From JAZMZS01 sp045120955 (GTDB taxonomy: Bacteria; Bacillota; Clostridia; Oscillospirales; CAG-272), in contig JBGVFH010000077.1 of assembly GCA_045120955.1 (NCBI GenBank), positions 1 to 41,851 of the forward strand: a stretch of 41,851 bases of DNA. The letters are read 5' to 3'. The notes beneath the pieces are model-generated. The model did not search any database and was not told the DNA's origin. It saw only the letters and a list, made by a program, of their open reading frames with translations. The position numbers and the translations under genes are program-made. The stretch's first letter is position 1, and each line of letters begins with the position of its first letter. Shown piece by piece: positions 23,664 to 31,029 of the stretch.

Positions 23664-24662
23664 TTACTTCGCGTTCTCTTCGATAGCAACTGCAACAGCA
23701 ACTGTTGCACCTACCATCGGGTTGTTACCCATACCGATAAGACCCATCATCTCAACGTGAGCGGGAACGCTCGAGCTGCCTGCAAACTGAGCATCAGAGT
23801 GCATACGACCCATAGTATCTGTCATACCGTAGGAAGCAGGACCTGCAGCCATGTTGTCGGGGTGAAGTGTACGGCCTGTACCGCCGCCTGAAGCAACGGA
23901 GAAGTATTTTACGCCGTTCTCTGTGCACCACTTCTTGTATGTACCTGCAACGGGGTGCTGGAATCTGGTCGGGTTTGTGGAGTTACCTGTGATGGAAACG
24001 CCGACATTCTCGAGTCTCATGATTGCAACGCCTTCCGGTACGTTGTCAGCGCCGTAGCACTTAACGTCTGCACGGGGACCGTTTGAGTAAGGAGTTTCGC
24101 TTACTACCTTTACAGTCTCTGTTGCGGGATCAAATTCAGTCTTTACATATGTAAAGCCGTTAATTCTTGAAATAATGAAAGCGGCATCCTTGCCAAGGCC
24201 GTTGAGTATAACGCGAAGCGGCTTTACTCTTACCTTGTTTGCGTTGAGAGCTATCTTGATAGCGCCCTCAGCTGCTGCAAATGACTCGTGACCTGCGAGG
24301 AAGCAGAAGCAGTCTGTCTCCTCGGAGAGAAGCATTGAGCCGAGGTTTCCGTGTCCGAGACCAACCTTTCTGTTCTCGGCAACAGAGCCGGGAATACAGA
24401 AAGCCTGAAGTCCGATACCGATAGCTGCTGCAGCGTCAGCAGCCTTTGTAGCGCCCTTCTTTATAGCGATAGCAGCGCCTACAGTATAAGCCCAAACTGC
24501 GTTTTCAAAGCAGATCGGCTGTGTTTCACGAACTATTTTGTCGCAGTCAACACCCTTTGCGAGTGTGATTTCCTTACATTCTTCGATAGAGGAGATACCG
24601 TATTCTGCGAGAACTGCGTTGATCTTATCAACTCTTCTTTCGTAACTTTCAAAAAGTGCCAT
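23664..24662 (-). CDS. GGGtGRT protein (conserved, function unknown)
   Basis: The 332-residue protein carries the signature that names the family, ASGGGTGRTLHPDNMAAGP, near residue 265-280. It is rich in Gly and Ala with long conserved blocks (GLGHGNLGSMLLSEETDCFCFLAGHESFAAAEGAIKIALNANKVRVKP). It has no signal peptide or membrane helix, so it should be cytosolic. Its function is unknown. The gene starts 14 nt after the NifU-like scaffold gene with AAGGAGG 9 nt before the ATG, and the two are surely coexpressed. Several cysteines (such as ECKE, DCDK, CFC) could bind metal, but this is not shown. The partner suggests a role tied to iron-sulfur clusters or anaerobic metabolism. Confidence 0.92.
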   Translation of the reverse strand: MALFESYERRVDKINAVLAEYGISSIEECKEITLAKGVDCDKIVRETQPICFENAVWAYTVGAAIAIKKGATKAADAAAAIGIGLQAFCIPGSVAENRKVGLGHGNLGSMLLSEETDCFCFLAGHESFAAAEGAIKIALNANKVRVKPLRVILNGLGKDAAFIISRINGFTYVKTEFDPATETVKVVSETPYSNGPRADVKCYGADNVPEGVAIMRLENVGVSITGNSTNPTRFQHPVAGTYKKWCTENGVKYFSVASGGGTGRTLHPDNMAAGPASYGMTDTMGRMHSDAQFAGSSSVPAHVEMMGLIGMGNNPMVGATVAVAVAIEENAK

Positions 24663-24676
24663 TCTTTCGTACCTCC

Positions 24677-25369
24677 TTATGCTTTACGGGGATCGATGTA
24701 CTTGACAGCATCATCAAATCTACCGTATTTGCCCATTGCTTTGTTGTAAGCGGTCTGTGCATCGTCGCCCTTCTTGATGAAGTCTGTCATCTTGCCCAGA
24801 GAAACGAACTCATAACCGATAACCTGATCGTCAGCATCAAGAGCCATTCTTGTTACATAGCCCTCTGCCATTTCGAGATAACGAACGCCCTTTGCCTTTG
24901 TTCCGTACATTGTACCGACCTGTGAGCGAGTACCCTTTCCGAGGTCCTCAAGGCCTGCACCGATAGAAAGACCGCCCTCAGAGAAAGCTGACTGAGTTCT
25001 GCCGTATACTATCTGAAGGAACAGCTCTCTCATTGCTGTATTGATAGCGTCACAAACAAGGTCTGTGTTGAGAGCCTCAAGAATGGTCTTGCCGGGAAGG
25101 ATCTCGGCTGCCATAGCTGCTGAATGAGTCATACCGGAGCATCCGATAGTCTCAACGAGCGCTTCCTCGATAACACCGTCTTTTACATTGAGTGAGAGCT
25201 TGCATGCGCCCTGCTGAGGTGCGCACCAGCCGATACCGTGTGTAAAACCGGAAATATCCTTGATCTCTTTTGCCTGTACCCATTTGCCTTCCTCCGGAAT
25301 GGGAGCCGGACCGTGGAAGGGTCCTTTGGCAACAGTACACATGTTTTCTACTTCACTTGAGTAAATCAT
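24677..25369 (-). CDS. NifU/IscU-like iron-sulfur scaffold-type protein
   Basis: The 230-residue protein has the IscU/NifU-like segment ETIGCSGMTHSAAMAAEILPGKTILEAL in the middle, with the conserved Cys of the CSG motif. The usual other scaffold cysteines are only partly kept (WCAPQQGACK, DLVCDAI). It is longer than IscU (about 130), with an extra C-terminal part of about 80 residues containing VRYLEMAEGYVTRMALDADDQVIGYEFVSLGKM. Scaffold proteins assemble clusters for delivery to apoproteins; whether this one does is unproven. It is encoded between pduL (61 nt upstream) and the GGGtGRT gene (14 nt downstream), with AAGGAG 8 nt before the ATG. Confidence 0.82.
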   Translation of the reverse strand: MIYSSEVENMCTVAKGPFHGPAPIPEEGKWVQAKEIKDISGFTHGIGWCAPQQGACKLSLNVKDGVIEEALVETIGCSGMTHSAAMAAEILPGKTILEALNTDLVCDAINTAMRELFLQIVYGRTQSAFSEGGLSIGAGLEDLGKGTRSQVGTMYGTKAKGVRYLEMAEGYVTRMALDADDQVIGYEFVSLGKMTDFIKKGDDAQTAYNKAMGKYGRFDDAVKYIDPRKA

Positions 25370-25430
25370 GCCTGGTTCTCCTTATGTAAAAAAATATTAT
25401 AATCTGTTTTAATGTAAGTAATGATATAAA

Positions 25431-26006
25431 TTACTTAACTATCTCGCCGTAGCACTCGCCGAATGCGCAGGCAGCATTTGCCTCGTCTGTGTCAAGATGA
25501 ACAGCCGCAGCAAAGTTGGGGTTGACTCTGACGACAACATCGTCGAAAACAGTCGTTCTGTCGTTTGACTCGATTTTGAGCTTAACTATCTCCTTGTCGC
25601 TGACGCCGTACTCAGCCGCATCCTCGGGAGTAAAGTGGATATGGCGCTTTGCAACGATAACGCCCTCTGCGATATCGACCTCGCCTGCGGGTCCTACCAG
25701 CTTAATTCCGGGAGAGCCTGCAACGTCACCCGACTCTCTTACGGGAGCGCTGACTCCGAGCGTGCGTGTATCTGTAAAGGAAACCTCTACCTGAGTAGCC
25801 TTGCGTGCGGGTCCGAGGATGATTACGTTGGGGATAGACTTTTTGGGTCCTACGACCGTAACTCTCTCCTCGCAAGCGAACTGACCGGGCTGGCTGAGGT
25901 CCTTTTTATGTGTAAGGGTGGCACCTTTGCCGAACAATGCCTCAATGTGCTCTTGTGTAAGATGCACGTGGCGGGCGGATGTTTCAACAAGAACTTTGGT
26001 TTTCAT
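25431..26006 (-). CDS. pduL: Phosphate propanoyltransferase (PduL-type phosphotransacylase)
   Basis: The 191-residue protein is a PduL-type enzyme converting acyl-CoA and phosphate to acyl-phosphate, typically linking acetyl- or propionyl-CoA to ATP production by a kinase. Two similar halves are visible, each with a zinc-binding HxH motif: ARHVHLT near residue 13 and KRHIHFT near 122. The start lacks the N-terminal encapsulation peptide of microcompartment-targeted forms, and no shell genes are nearby, so a soluble catabolic role is likely. It is first in the unit with the NifU-like and GGGtGRT genes. AAAGGA is 10 nt before the ATG. No acetate kinase gene is in the window, and no convincing promoter is seen upstream. 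Confidence 0.93.
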   Translation of the reverse strand: MKTKVLVETSARHVHLTQEHIEALFGKGATLTHKKDLSQPGQFACEERVTVVGPKKSIPNVIILGPARKATQVEVSFTDTRTLGVSAPVRESGDVAGSPGIKLVGPAGEVDIAEGVIVAKRHIHFTPEDAAEYGVSDKEIVKLKIESNDRTTVFDDVVVRVNPNFAAAVHLDTDEANAACAFGECYGEIVK

Positions 26007-26145
26007 TGTTTGAATTTCCTTTCTTCAAAACATAAAAATTCATATATCATACATACATAATTATATTAACATATCTTTGATGAAATTTCCACAGTTATTG
26101 CAAAAAAAATCAAAAAAAAGCCGATTTTTTGTTTTTCCCCATGCC

Positions 26146-27030
26146 TTACTCAAACTCTTTCATGTGTGAAATGAAAAAGTCGTAGTACGCACGCACGTTC
26201 TCAAGCTCGGTCCATTTGGCTGTAGTAACTGGAACACGGTCGAGGTCATATATCCTCGACCCTTTCATTGATAAAAGGAAAGGGGAGTGGGTAGAGATGA
26301 CGAGCTGACAGCCGTAAAAGCGTGCCGAAGCTTCAAGAAAAGCCGCAAGCTCTGTTTGCAGCTTTGATGAGAGGCTGTTCTCCGGCTCGTCGAGCAGATA
26401 CAGAGCATCCTCCTTTATCTCGTTTGTAAAAAAGGCAAAGGCGCTCTCTCCGTTTGACCTGCCGTCAATTTCCTTCGGCAGGCGGCGGGAGACATATACC
26501 GATTTTGTTTTCCGCTTTGCCTCGTACCGACGCTTAAACTCATCGAGGTCCTCCATGCCGCCGAGAAGATACGGCAGCTCTCTTGCCTGCTCGTATTCTT
26601 CAAATAGCATTTGCCGCCGTTTCTCGACGCCCTCGTTTATCGAGCGCAGATCGAGCAAACGGTCAAACACATCGTCGCTGGCTATCAGCTTGCTCTTTTT
26701 GGGAATTCCGTCTTTTTCTGAGGCTGTGAATTTGCACAGCTTCAGATAATCCTCAAAATACGGCGTGTTATTAAACGGTGCGGAGCGCTCCAGCCTCAGC
26801 TTTTGCGCTATTATGTTCAAAAGTGTGGATTTGCCGCTTCCGTTGCCGCCGTAAAAAATTACTATCGGCTTGTCAAAGCTGAGCTGTTGCAGCTTTTTCG
26901 GCGGAAATATTTTAAAGGGGTATACGTTTGTATGCGAGTAGCATTGCATTTCAAGCTGATACGGATAGCTCAGTATAAAACCGTCCTCATCAAGTGCACT
27001 TGCAAGCTCGAATTTTTCAAGATATATCAT
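26146..27030 (-). CDS. AAA-type ATPase (predicted ABC/SMC-like ATP-binding protein)
   Basis: The 294-residue protein has Walker A GGNGSGKST at 61-69, a signature-like RSNGESAF, Walker B ALYLLDEPENSLS with its Glu, and the H-loop STHSPFLL. The build is that of stand-alone AAA_15/AAA_21 ATPases related to the OLD and RecF families. The middle contains a charged helical insert (about 120-190). No nuclease or toxin partner is encoded next to it. It starts 1 nt after the aroQ stop, so it is cotranscribed with the aromatic amino acid genes. Its ribosome site is weak, which suggests coupling to aroQ. No link between this ATPase type and the pathway is known to me; it may be a passenger. Confidence 0.85.
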   Translation of the reverse strand: MIYLEKFELASALDEDGFILSYPYQLEMQCYSHTNVYPFKIFPPKKLQQLSFDKPIVIFYGGNGSGKSTLLNIIAQKLRLERSAPFNNTPYFEDYLKLCKFTASEKDGIPKKSKLIASDDVFDRLLDLRSINEGVEKRRQMLFEEYEQARELPYLLGGMEDLDEFKRRYEAKRKTKSVYVSRRLPKEIDGRSNGESAFAFFTNEIKEDALYLLDEPENSLSSKLQTELAAFLEASARFYGCQLVISTHSPFLLSMKGSRIYDLDRVPVTTAKWTELENVRAYYDFFISHMKEFE

Positions 27031-27031
27031 C

Positions 27032-27469
27032 TTATTTGTCAGAATATTTTTCTCTGAGATGATCTATAGCTTCAAGATACCCGTCAAAGCCGTGCCCTAT
27101 GATATGATGCTCGCAGTACATTCCCGCATACGATATGTGACGGAAGGGCTCACGCTCGTTTACGTCCGAGATATGTACCTCGACTGCGGGAATCCCGACG
27201 GCTTTGAGCGCATCAAGGATAGCGACGCTTGTGTGGGTATAGGCGGCGGGATTTATAACGATGCCGTCATACTTTTTATATGCTGCCTGAATGAACTCTA
27301 CTATCTCACCCTCATGGTTTGACTGAATTATACGCACCTTTATGCCGTCCTTCTCGCATTTTTCTTTTATCATAGCTTCAAGGTCGGCATATGTTCTCTT
27401 TCCGTATATGTCAGGCTCTCTTATGCCGAGCATATTGAGATTGGGTCCGTTAATAACAAGTATTGTCAT
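27032..27469 (-). CDS. aroQ: Type II 3-dehydroquinate dehydratase
   Basis: It converts 3-dehydroquinate to 3-dehydroshikimate, step three of the shikimate pathway. The 145 residues match the small dodecameric type II enzyme: INGPNLNMLGIREPDIYG at the start with the catalytic Tyr of the flexible loop, QSNHEGEIV, VINPAAYTHTSVAILDAL, and VEVHISDVNEREPFR with the catalytic His. GGAG lies 7 nt upstream of the ATG. It follows aroE-aroK by 16 nt and precedes the ATPase by 1 nt. Confidence 0.97.
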   Translation of the reverse strand: MTILVINGPNLNMLGIREPDIYGKRTYADLEAMIKEKCEKDGIKVRIIQSNHEGEIVEFIQAAYKKYDGIVINPAAYTHTSVAILDALKAVGIPAVEVHISDVNEREPFRHISYAGMYCEHHIIGHGFDGYLEAIDHLREKYSDK

Positions 27470-27485
27470 GGTCCTGCTCCGTTTT

Positions 27486-28751
27486 TTATTTATTGTTTTC
27501 GGTGTTTGCCCCGAGCTGCCAAGCTCTGACTTTTTCTATGATGCTCTGAGCCGTCTGCTGGGGTGTCGGGCATACATCAGCCGTAATATCCGCACATCCG
27601 AGATAGTGCGGCTCTCTTTGTCTGTACATCTCATCAAGGTCAGCCGACGCAGAAAGCGGTCTGCCGCCCCTTGACAGCTCTGTGGTATCACGCATCATAA
27701 ACACGGTACAGCCGTTTTGCTTCAGCGCTCTTATGTTATTTGCCCTTGTGGGCGCACCGCCGCCCGTGGCAATGACAAGCCCGCTTTTCTTGCACACGGA
27801 GCATATAGCCTCGTGCTCGTATGCACGAAACGCCTCTTCTCCCTCTTGCGCAAAGATCTCGGGGATGCTTTTGCCTTTTGTGCGTACTACTTCCTCGTCC
27901 GTATCGACAAACTCTCTGCCGAGCCTGTTAGCTATCTCACGTCCTACCGTGCTTTTTCCGCAGCCGGGCATACCTACGAGGATGATATTTTCGGTCATGC
28001 CTCTTATCACACCTATGATCTCTTCTATTTTTCCGTCGTCTATCTTCCTGCCCGTAAAACGCTCCGATGCCGCCTTGGCCTGAGCTACGAGCATGGAAAG
28101 ACCGCCCACACACCTGACGCCTTTTTCCTTTGCGAGGAAGAGCAGCTCTGTGACGCTCGGGTTAAAAATAAGGTCGACCACTCCCTCAAGACATGAGAAA
28201 ATGTCGAGCGATATCGGGCTTTCTCCGTTTTTTTCGGGATACATTCCGACGGGTGTGGTGTTTACGATGATCTGCGCATCGGCGTGCTTTTGTAAATTGT
28301 CGTAATTATCCTCGCCTGTGCGGGATATTACCGTCACCGACTCGGCACCCGAGTCGGTCAGCGCCGCCACTACCGTGCGTGACGAGCCGCCGGAGCCCAG
28401 CACAAGAGCCTTTTTGCCTTTTACGTCTATGTTGCCGCAGCCGAGCATATAGAGAAAACCGTAATAGTCGGTGTTGTCACCGACAAGCCTGCCGTCCTCG
28501 GTTTTTACCACCGTATTTACCGAGCCAATCTTTTTTGCCGCATCAGAGAGCTCGTCAAGGTATGGGATAACGGCGGTTTTGTACGGGACGGTTACATTTA
28601 TCGCATCAAAGCAGCCCGACAGCATGAACCCTTCCACATCCTCGGGCTCTACCTCGAACAGCTCGTAGCTGTAGTCGGATAGATACGAGTGGATGAGAGG
28701 GGAATAACTGTGCGAGAGCTTTCTGCCGAGCAGACCGCATCTTTTTTTCAT
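27486..28751 (-). CDS. aroE-aroK: Fused shikimate dehydrogenase - shikimate kinase
   Basis: One frame of 421 residues carries two shikimate pathway enzymes. Residues 1 to about 250 are AroE, which reduces 3-dehydroshikimate with NADPH: Ser15/Ser17 in SHSYSPL, Lys58 in NVTVPYK, Asn79, Asp95 in GDNTDYYGF, the nucleotide loop GSGGSSRTV, and NTTPVGMYP. Residues from about 253 are AroK, which phosphorylates shikimate: Walker A GMPGCGKST at 260-268, DTDEEV, ATGGGAPT and the lid RGGRPLS. All key residues of both halves are present. There is no stop or frameshift between them. The start at 28751 has GAGG 6 nt upstream; longer in-frame starts lie within pheA. It sits between pheA (13 nt) and aroQ (16 nt). 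Confidence 0.95.
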   Translation of the reverse strand: MKKRCGLLGRKLSHSYSPLIHSYLSDYSYELFEVEPEDVEGFMLSGCFDAINVTVPYKTAVIPYLDELSDAAKKIGSVNTVVKTEDGRLVGDNTDYYGFLYMLGCGNIDVKGKKALVLGSGGSSRTVVAALTDSGAESVTVISRTGEDNYDNLQKHADAQIIVNTTPVGMYPEKNGESPISLDIFSCLEGVVDLIFNPSVTELLFLAKEKGVRCVGGLSMLVAQAKAASERFTGRKIDDGKIEEIIGVIRGMTENIILVGMPGCGKSTVGREIANRLGREFVDTDEEVVRTKGKSIPEIFAQEGEEAFRAYEHEAICSVCKKSGLVIATGGGAPTRANNIRALKQNGCTVFMMRDTTELSRGGRPLSASADLDEMYRQREPHYLGCADITADVCPTPQQTAQSIIEKVRAWQLGANTENNK

Positions 28752-28764
28752 CTTGCGCCTCGCA

Positions 28765-29907
28765 TTATATAAGCTCGCTGTACGAGCCGAGATATCTGAA
28801 GTCCTCACTGTTTGCCGCAAGCTCGCCGAGAAGCTCGGAAAGCTCGGGCGAGTAGATGCTCGCTTCCATATCGAAATAGAACATAAACTCAAAGTCACGC
28901 TCGGGTATCGGGCGGCTTTCTATCTTTATGAGGTTTACGCCGTGTGCGTTTATTCTTGCGAGAGCGTGGTAAAGAGCACCGGGAGTATGGGGTGTCTTTA
29001 GCATAATGCTCGTTCTGTCAGCTCCGGGAAGTATCTGCGGCTCTTTTGAAATGCAGATAAAGCGTGTGTAGTTGTTTTGCATATCCTGCACGTCGGACTC
29101 GACCACACTCAGCCCGTAGAGCTCTGCGCACGAATGAGAGGAAAGCGCCGCTACGTCACTGCGCTCCGACTCAGCAACAGCCTTTGCCGCCATTGCGGTA
29201 TTGGCGCAGACGGTTACTTTTACTCCGTCGAGCTTCTTTAAGTATCCTGCGCATTGGCTTATCGCTTGCTCATGCGAGAAAATTTCCTTTATATCCTCTT
29301 TCGATGTGCCTCTCTTTGAAAGGAGATTGTGGTCTATCTTTATTCTTACACTTTTGACGATGGGACAGCTGTTGTTTTTGAGAAGGTCATACACACGGTT
29401 GACCGAGCCTGCCGTAGAGTTCTCGATCGGGAGCACACCGTAGTCACACTCACCGCTTGCGACAGCACGGAATATATCGCCGAAATCCCCGTAGTAGGAA
29501 ATAACGGGGTTATCAAACATTCTGATAGCCGCTATCTGAGAATAAGCGCCCTCAACTCCCTGACAGGCGACCTTTGCATATTTCGGCAGCATTTTCGGGG
29601 AGCTTTCAAGAGTTTTTTCTATCATGTCTTTTATTTGCGGCTTTGGCTCAAGAATATGATGCTGATATGAGCGTGAGATCTCCATTATCGTTTTATAAAG
29701 AGAGCAAGCGTATCCGCCCATCTCCTCGCCTGCCTTGTTGTAAATATTTGCGAGCAGCGCACGTTCTCTTGCGGGATCATATACCGCTATATTTCTCTCG
29801 CGCTTGTACTCGGCAACACCGAGGGACACATTCATCCTCGCCTTGAAAAGCTCGAGCAGCTGAGCGTCTATACTGTCTATTTGTTCTCTGAGTTCTTTGA
29901 TATCCAT
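28765..29907 (-). CDS. pheA: Bifunctional chorismate mutase / prephenate dehydratase (P-protein)
   Basis: It converts chorismate to prephenate and prephenate to phenylpyruvate, the route to phenylalanine. Domains in order over 380 residues: an AroQ-type chorismate mutase (1 to about 85, LREQIDSIDAQLLELFKARM), prephenate dehydratase (about 110-290, with VACQGVEGAYSQIAA, LPIENSTAGSV and NYTRFICIS), and an ACT domain (about 300-375, with GALYHALARINAHGVNLIKIESRP) that normally gives feedback inhibition by phenylalanine. AAGGAAG is 7 nt before the ATG. It lies 19 nt after aroC, within the operon led by the Tyr/Phe leader peptide. Confidence 0.96.
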   Translation of the reverse strand: MDIKELREQIDSIDAQLLELFKARMNVSLGVAEYKRERNIAVYDPARERALLANIYNKAGEEMGGYACSLYKTIMEISRSYQHHILEPKPQIKDMIEKTLESSPKMLPKYAKVACQGVEGAYSQIAAIRMFDNPVISYYGDFGDIFRAVASGECDYGVLPIENSTAGSVNRVYDLLKNNSCPIVKSVRIKIDHNLLSKRGTSKEDIKEIFSHEQAISQCAGYLKKLDGVKVTVCANTAMAAKAVAESERSDVAALSSHSCAELYGLSVVESDVQDMQNNYTRFICISKEPQILPGADRTSIMLKTPHTPGALYHALARINAHGVNLIKIESRPIPERDFEFMFYFDMEASIYSPELSELLGELAANSEDFRYLGSYSELI

Positions 29908-29926
29908 TTTATTACTTCCTTTTCGC

Positions 29927-31009
29927 TTACTTGTTGCTTAAGATCGAATCGAGCACCGCTATCGCCGCTACAGCCTCCATTACGGGTACGGCACGAACGC
30001 CTACGCACGGGTCGTGTCTTCCTACGATCGAGAGCTGTGCTCTCTCCATAGCCGAGAGGGAAACGCTCTGCTGAGGCATTGCGATGGAGGGGGTCGGCTT
30101 TAGTGCGGCTCTGAACACAAGCGGCATTCCGTTTGAGATACCGCCCTGTATGCCGCCCGAATTATTGGTAGTCGTGACTATTTTTCCGTCCTTTGTATCG
30201 AACGGGTCGTTATGCTCGCTTCCGTACATACCCACACAGCCAAAGCCCGAGCCGAACTCGATCCCCTTGACGGCAGGAACTGCAAAGGCAATAGAGCTTA
30301 TCTTTCCCTCGAGCCCTTCGAAAAGCGGACCGCCTATGCCTACGGGCATACCGACGACGGCACACTCAATGACAGCACCTACGCTGTCCCCTTTTGCCCT
30401 TGCGCTGAGTATGCGCTCCTTCATAGCCTCCCCCGCACACTCGTCTATCACGGGAAAGTCCTTTTGCTTTATTGCCGACAGCTCTGCGCTATTGACGTTT
30501 ACCGCATCAAACGGTGTGTCCGCCGCATCCTTTACAAGGTATAGGTGTGCGCCTATGTATATCCCCATTTTTTCGAGCATCTGCAGGGCTATTGAGCCTG
30601 CAATGCAGAGGGGGGCGGTCATTCTGCCCGAAAAGGGACCTCCTCCGCTCATGTTCACTTCACCGTTGTATTTGACTCTTGCAACGTAGTCTGCGTGAGA
30701 CGGACGGGGAGTGTCAAAGAACTGCGAGTAGTCTGAGGAGCGTTGATTTGTCGAGCGGATGACGGCGTGTATCTCGCCTCCGTTGCACACGCCTCCCTCG
30801 ACCCCTGACAAAAACTCGACCGCATCCGCTTCCTTTCTCGGGGTAGAGAACTTGTCTCTGCCGGGCGCTCTGCGAGCCATAAAAGCCGCAAGAGCCTCCT
30901 CGTCTATCACAGTCCCCTTTTCTATTCCGTCTATCTTTACACCGATGATCTTTTCGTGGCTTCCGCCGTATATCTCGAGCTTTAAACGCTCACCGAAAAA
31001 CTTCGACAT
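29927..31009 (-). CDS. aroC: Chorismate synthase
   Basis: It makes chorismate from EPSP using reduced FMN. The 360 residues align in pattern with AroC: an N-terminal FGERLKLEIYGGSHE corresponds to the usual FGESHG block (the His is kept, Glu before Ser and the final Gly are changed). Then RRAPGRDKFSTPRKEAD, VRSTNQRSSDY-like RSTNQRSSDYSQ, FDTPRPSHADY, SGGGPFSGRMTAP, the FMN segment FGSGFGCVGMYGSEHND, NNSGGIQGGISNGMP and the final RHDPCVGVRAVPV. The variant motifs may be normal for this lineage. It follows aroA by 20 nt and has AAGGAAAGG about 10 nt before the ATG. Confidence 0.94.
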   Translation of the reverse strand: MSKFFGERLKLEIYGGSHEKIIGVKIDGIEKGTVIDEEALAAFMARRAPGRDKFSTPRKEADAVEFLSGVEGGVCNGGEIHAVIRSTNQRSSDYSQFFDTPRPSHADYVARVKYNGEVNMSGGGPFSGRMTAPLCIAGSIALQMLEKMGIYIGAHLYLVKDAADTPFDAVNVNSAELSAIKQKDFPVIDECAGEAMKERILSARAKGDSVGAVIECAVVGMPVGIGGPLFEGLEGKISSIAFAVPAVKGIEFGSGFGCVGMYGSEHNDPFDTKDGKIVTTTNNSGGIQGGISNGMPLVFRAALKPTPSIAMPQQSVSLSAMERAQLSIVGRHDPCVGVRAVPVMEAVAAIAVLDSILSNK

Positions 31010-31029
31010 ACTCAGTCTGCCTTTCCTTG

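Noticed and set aside
24520..24540. Half of a parS-like site (TGTTTCACG)
   Set aside because: Only one arm of the palindrome is present and it lies inside the GGGtGRT coding sequence; not a credible ParB site.
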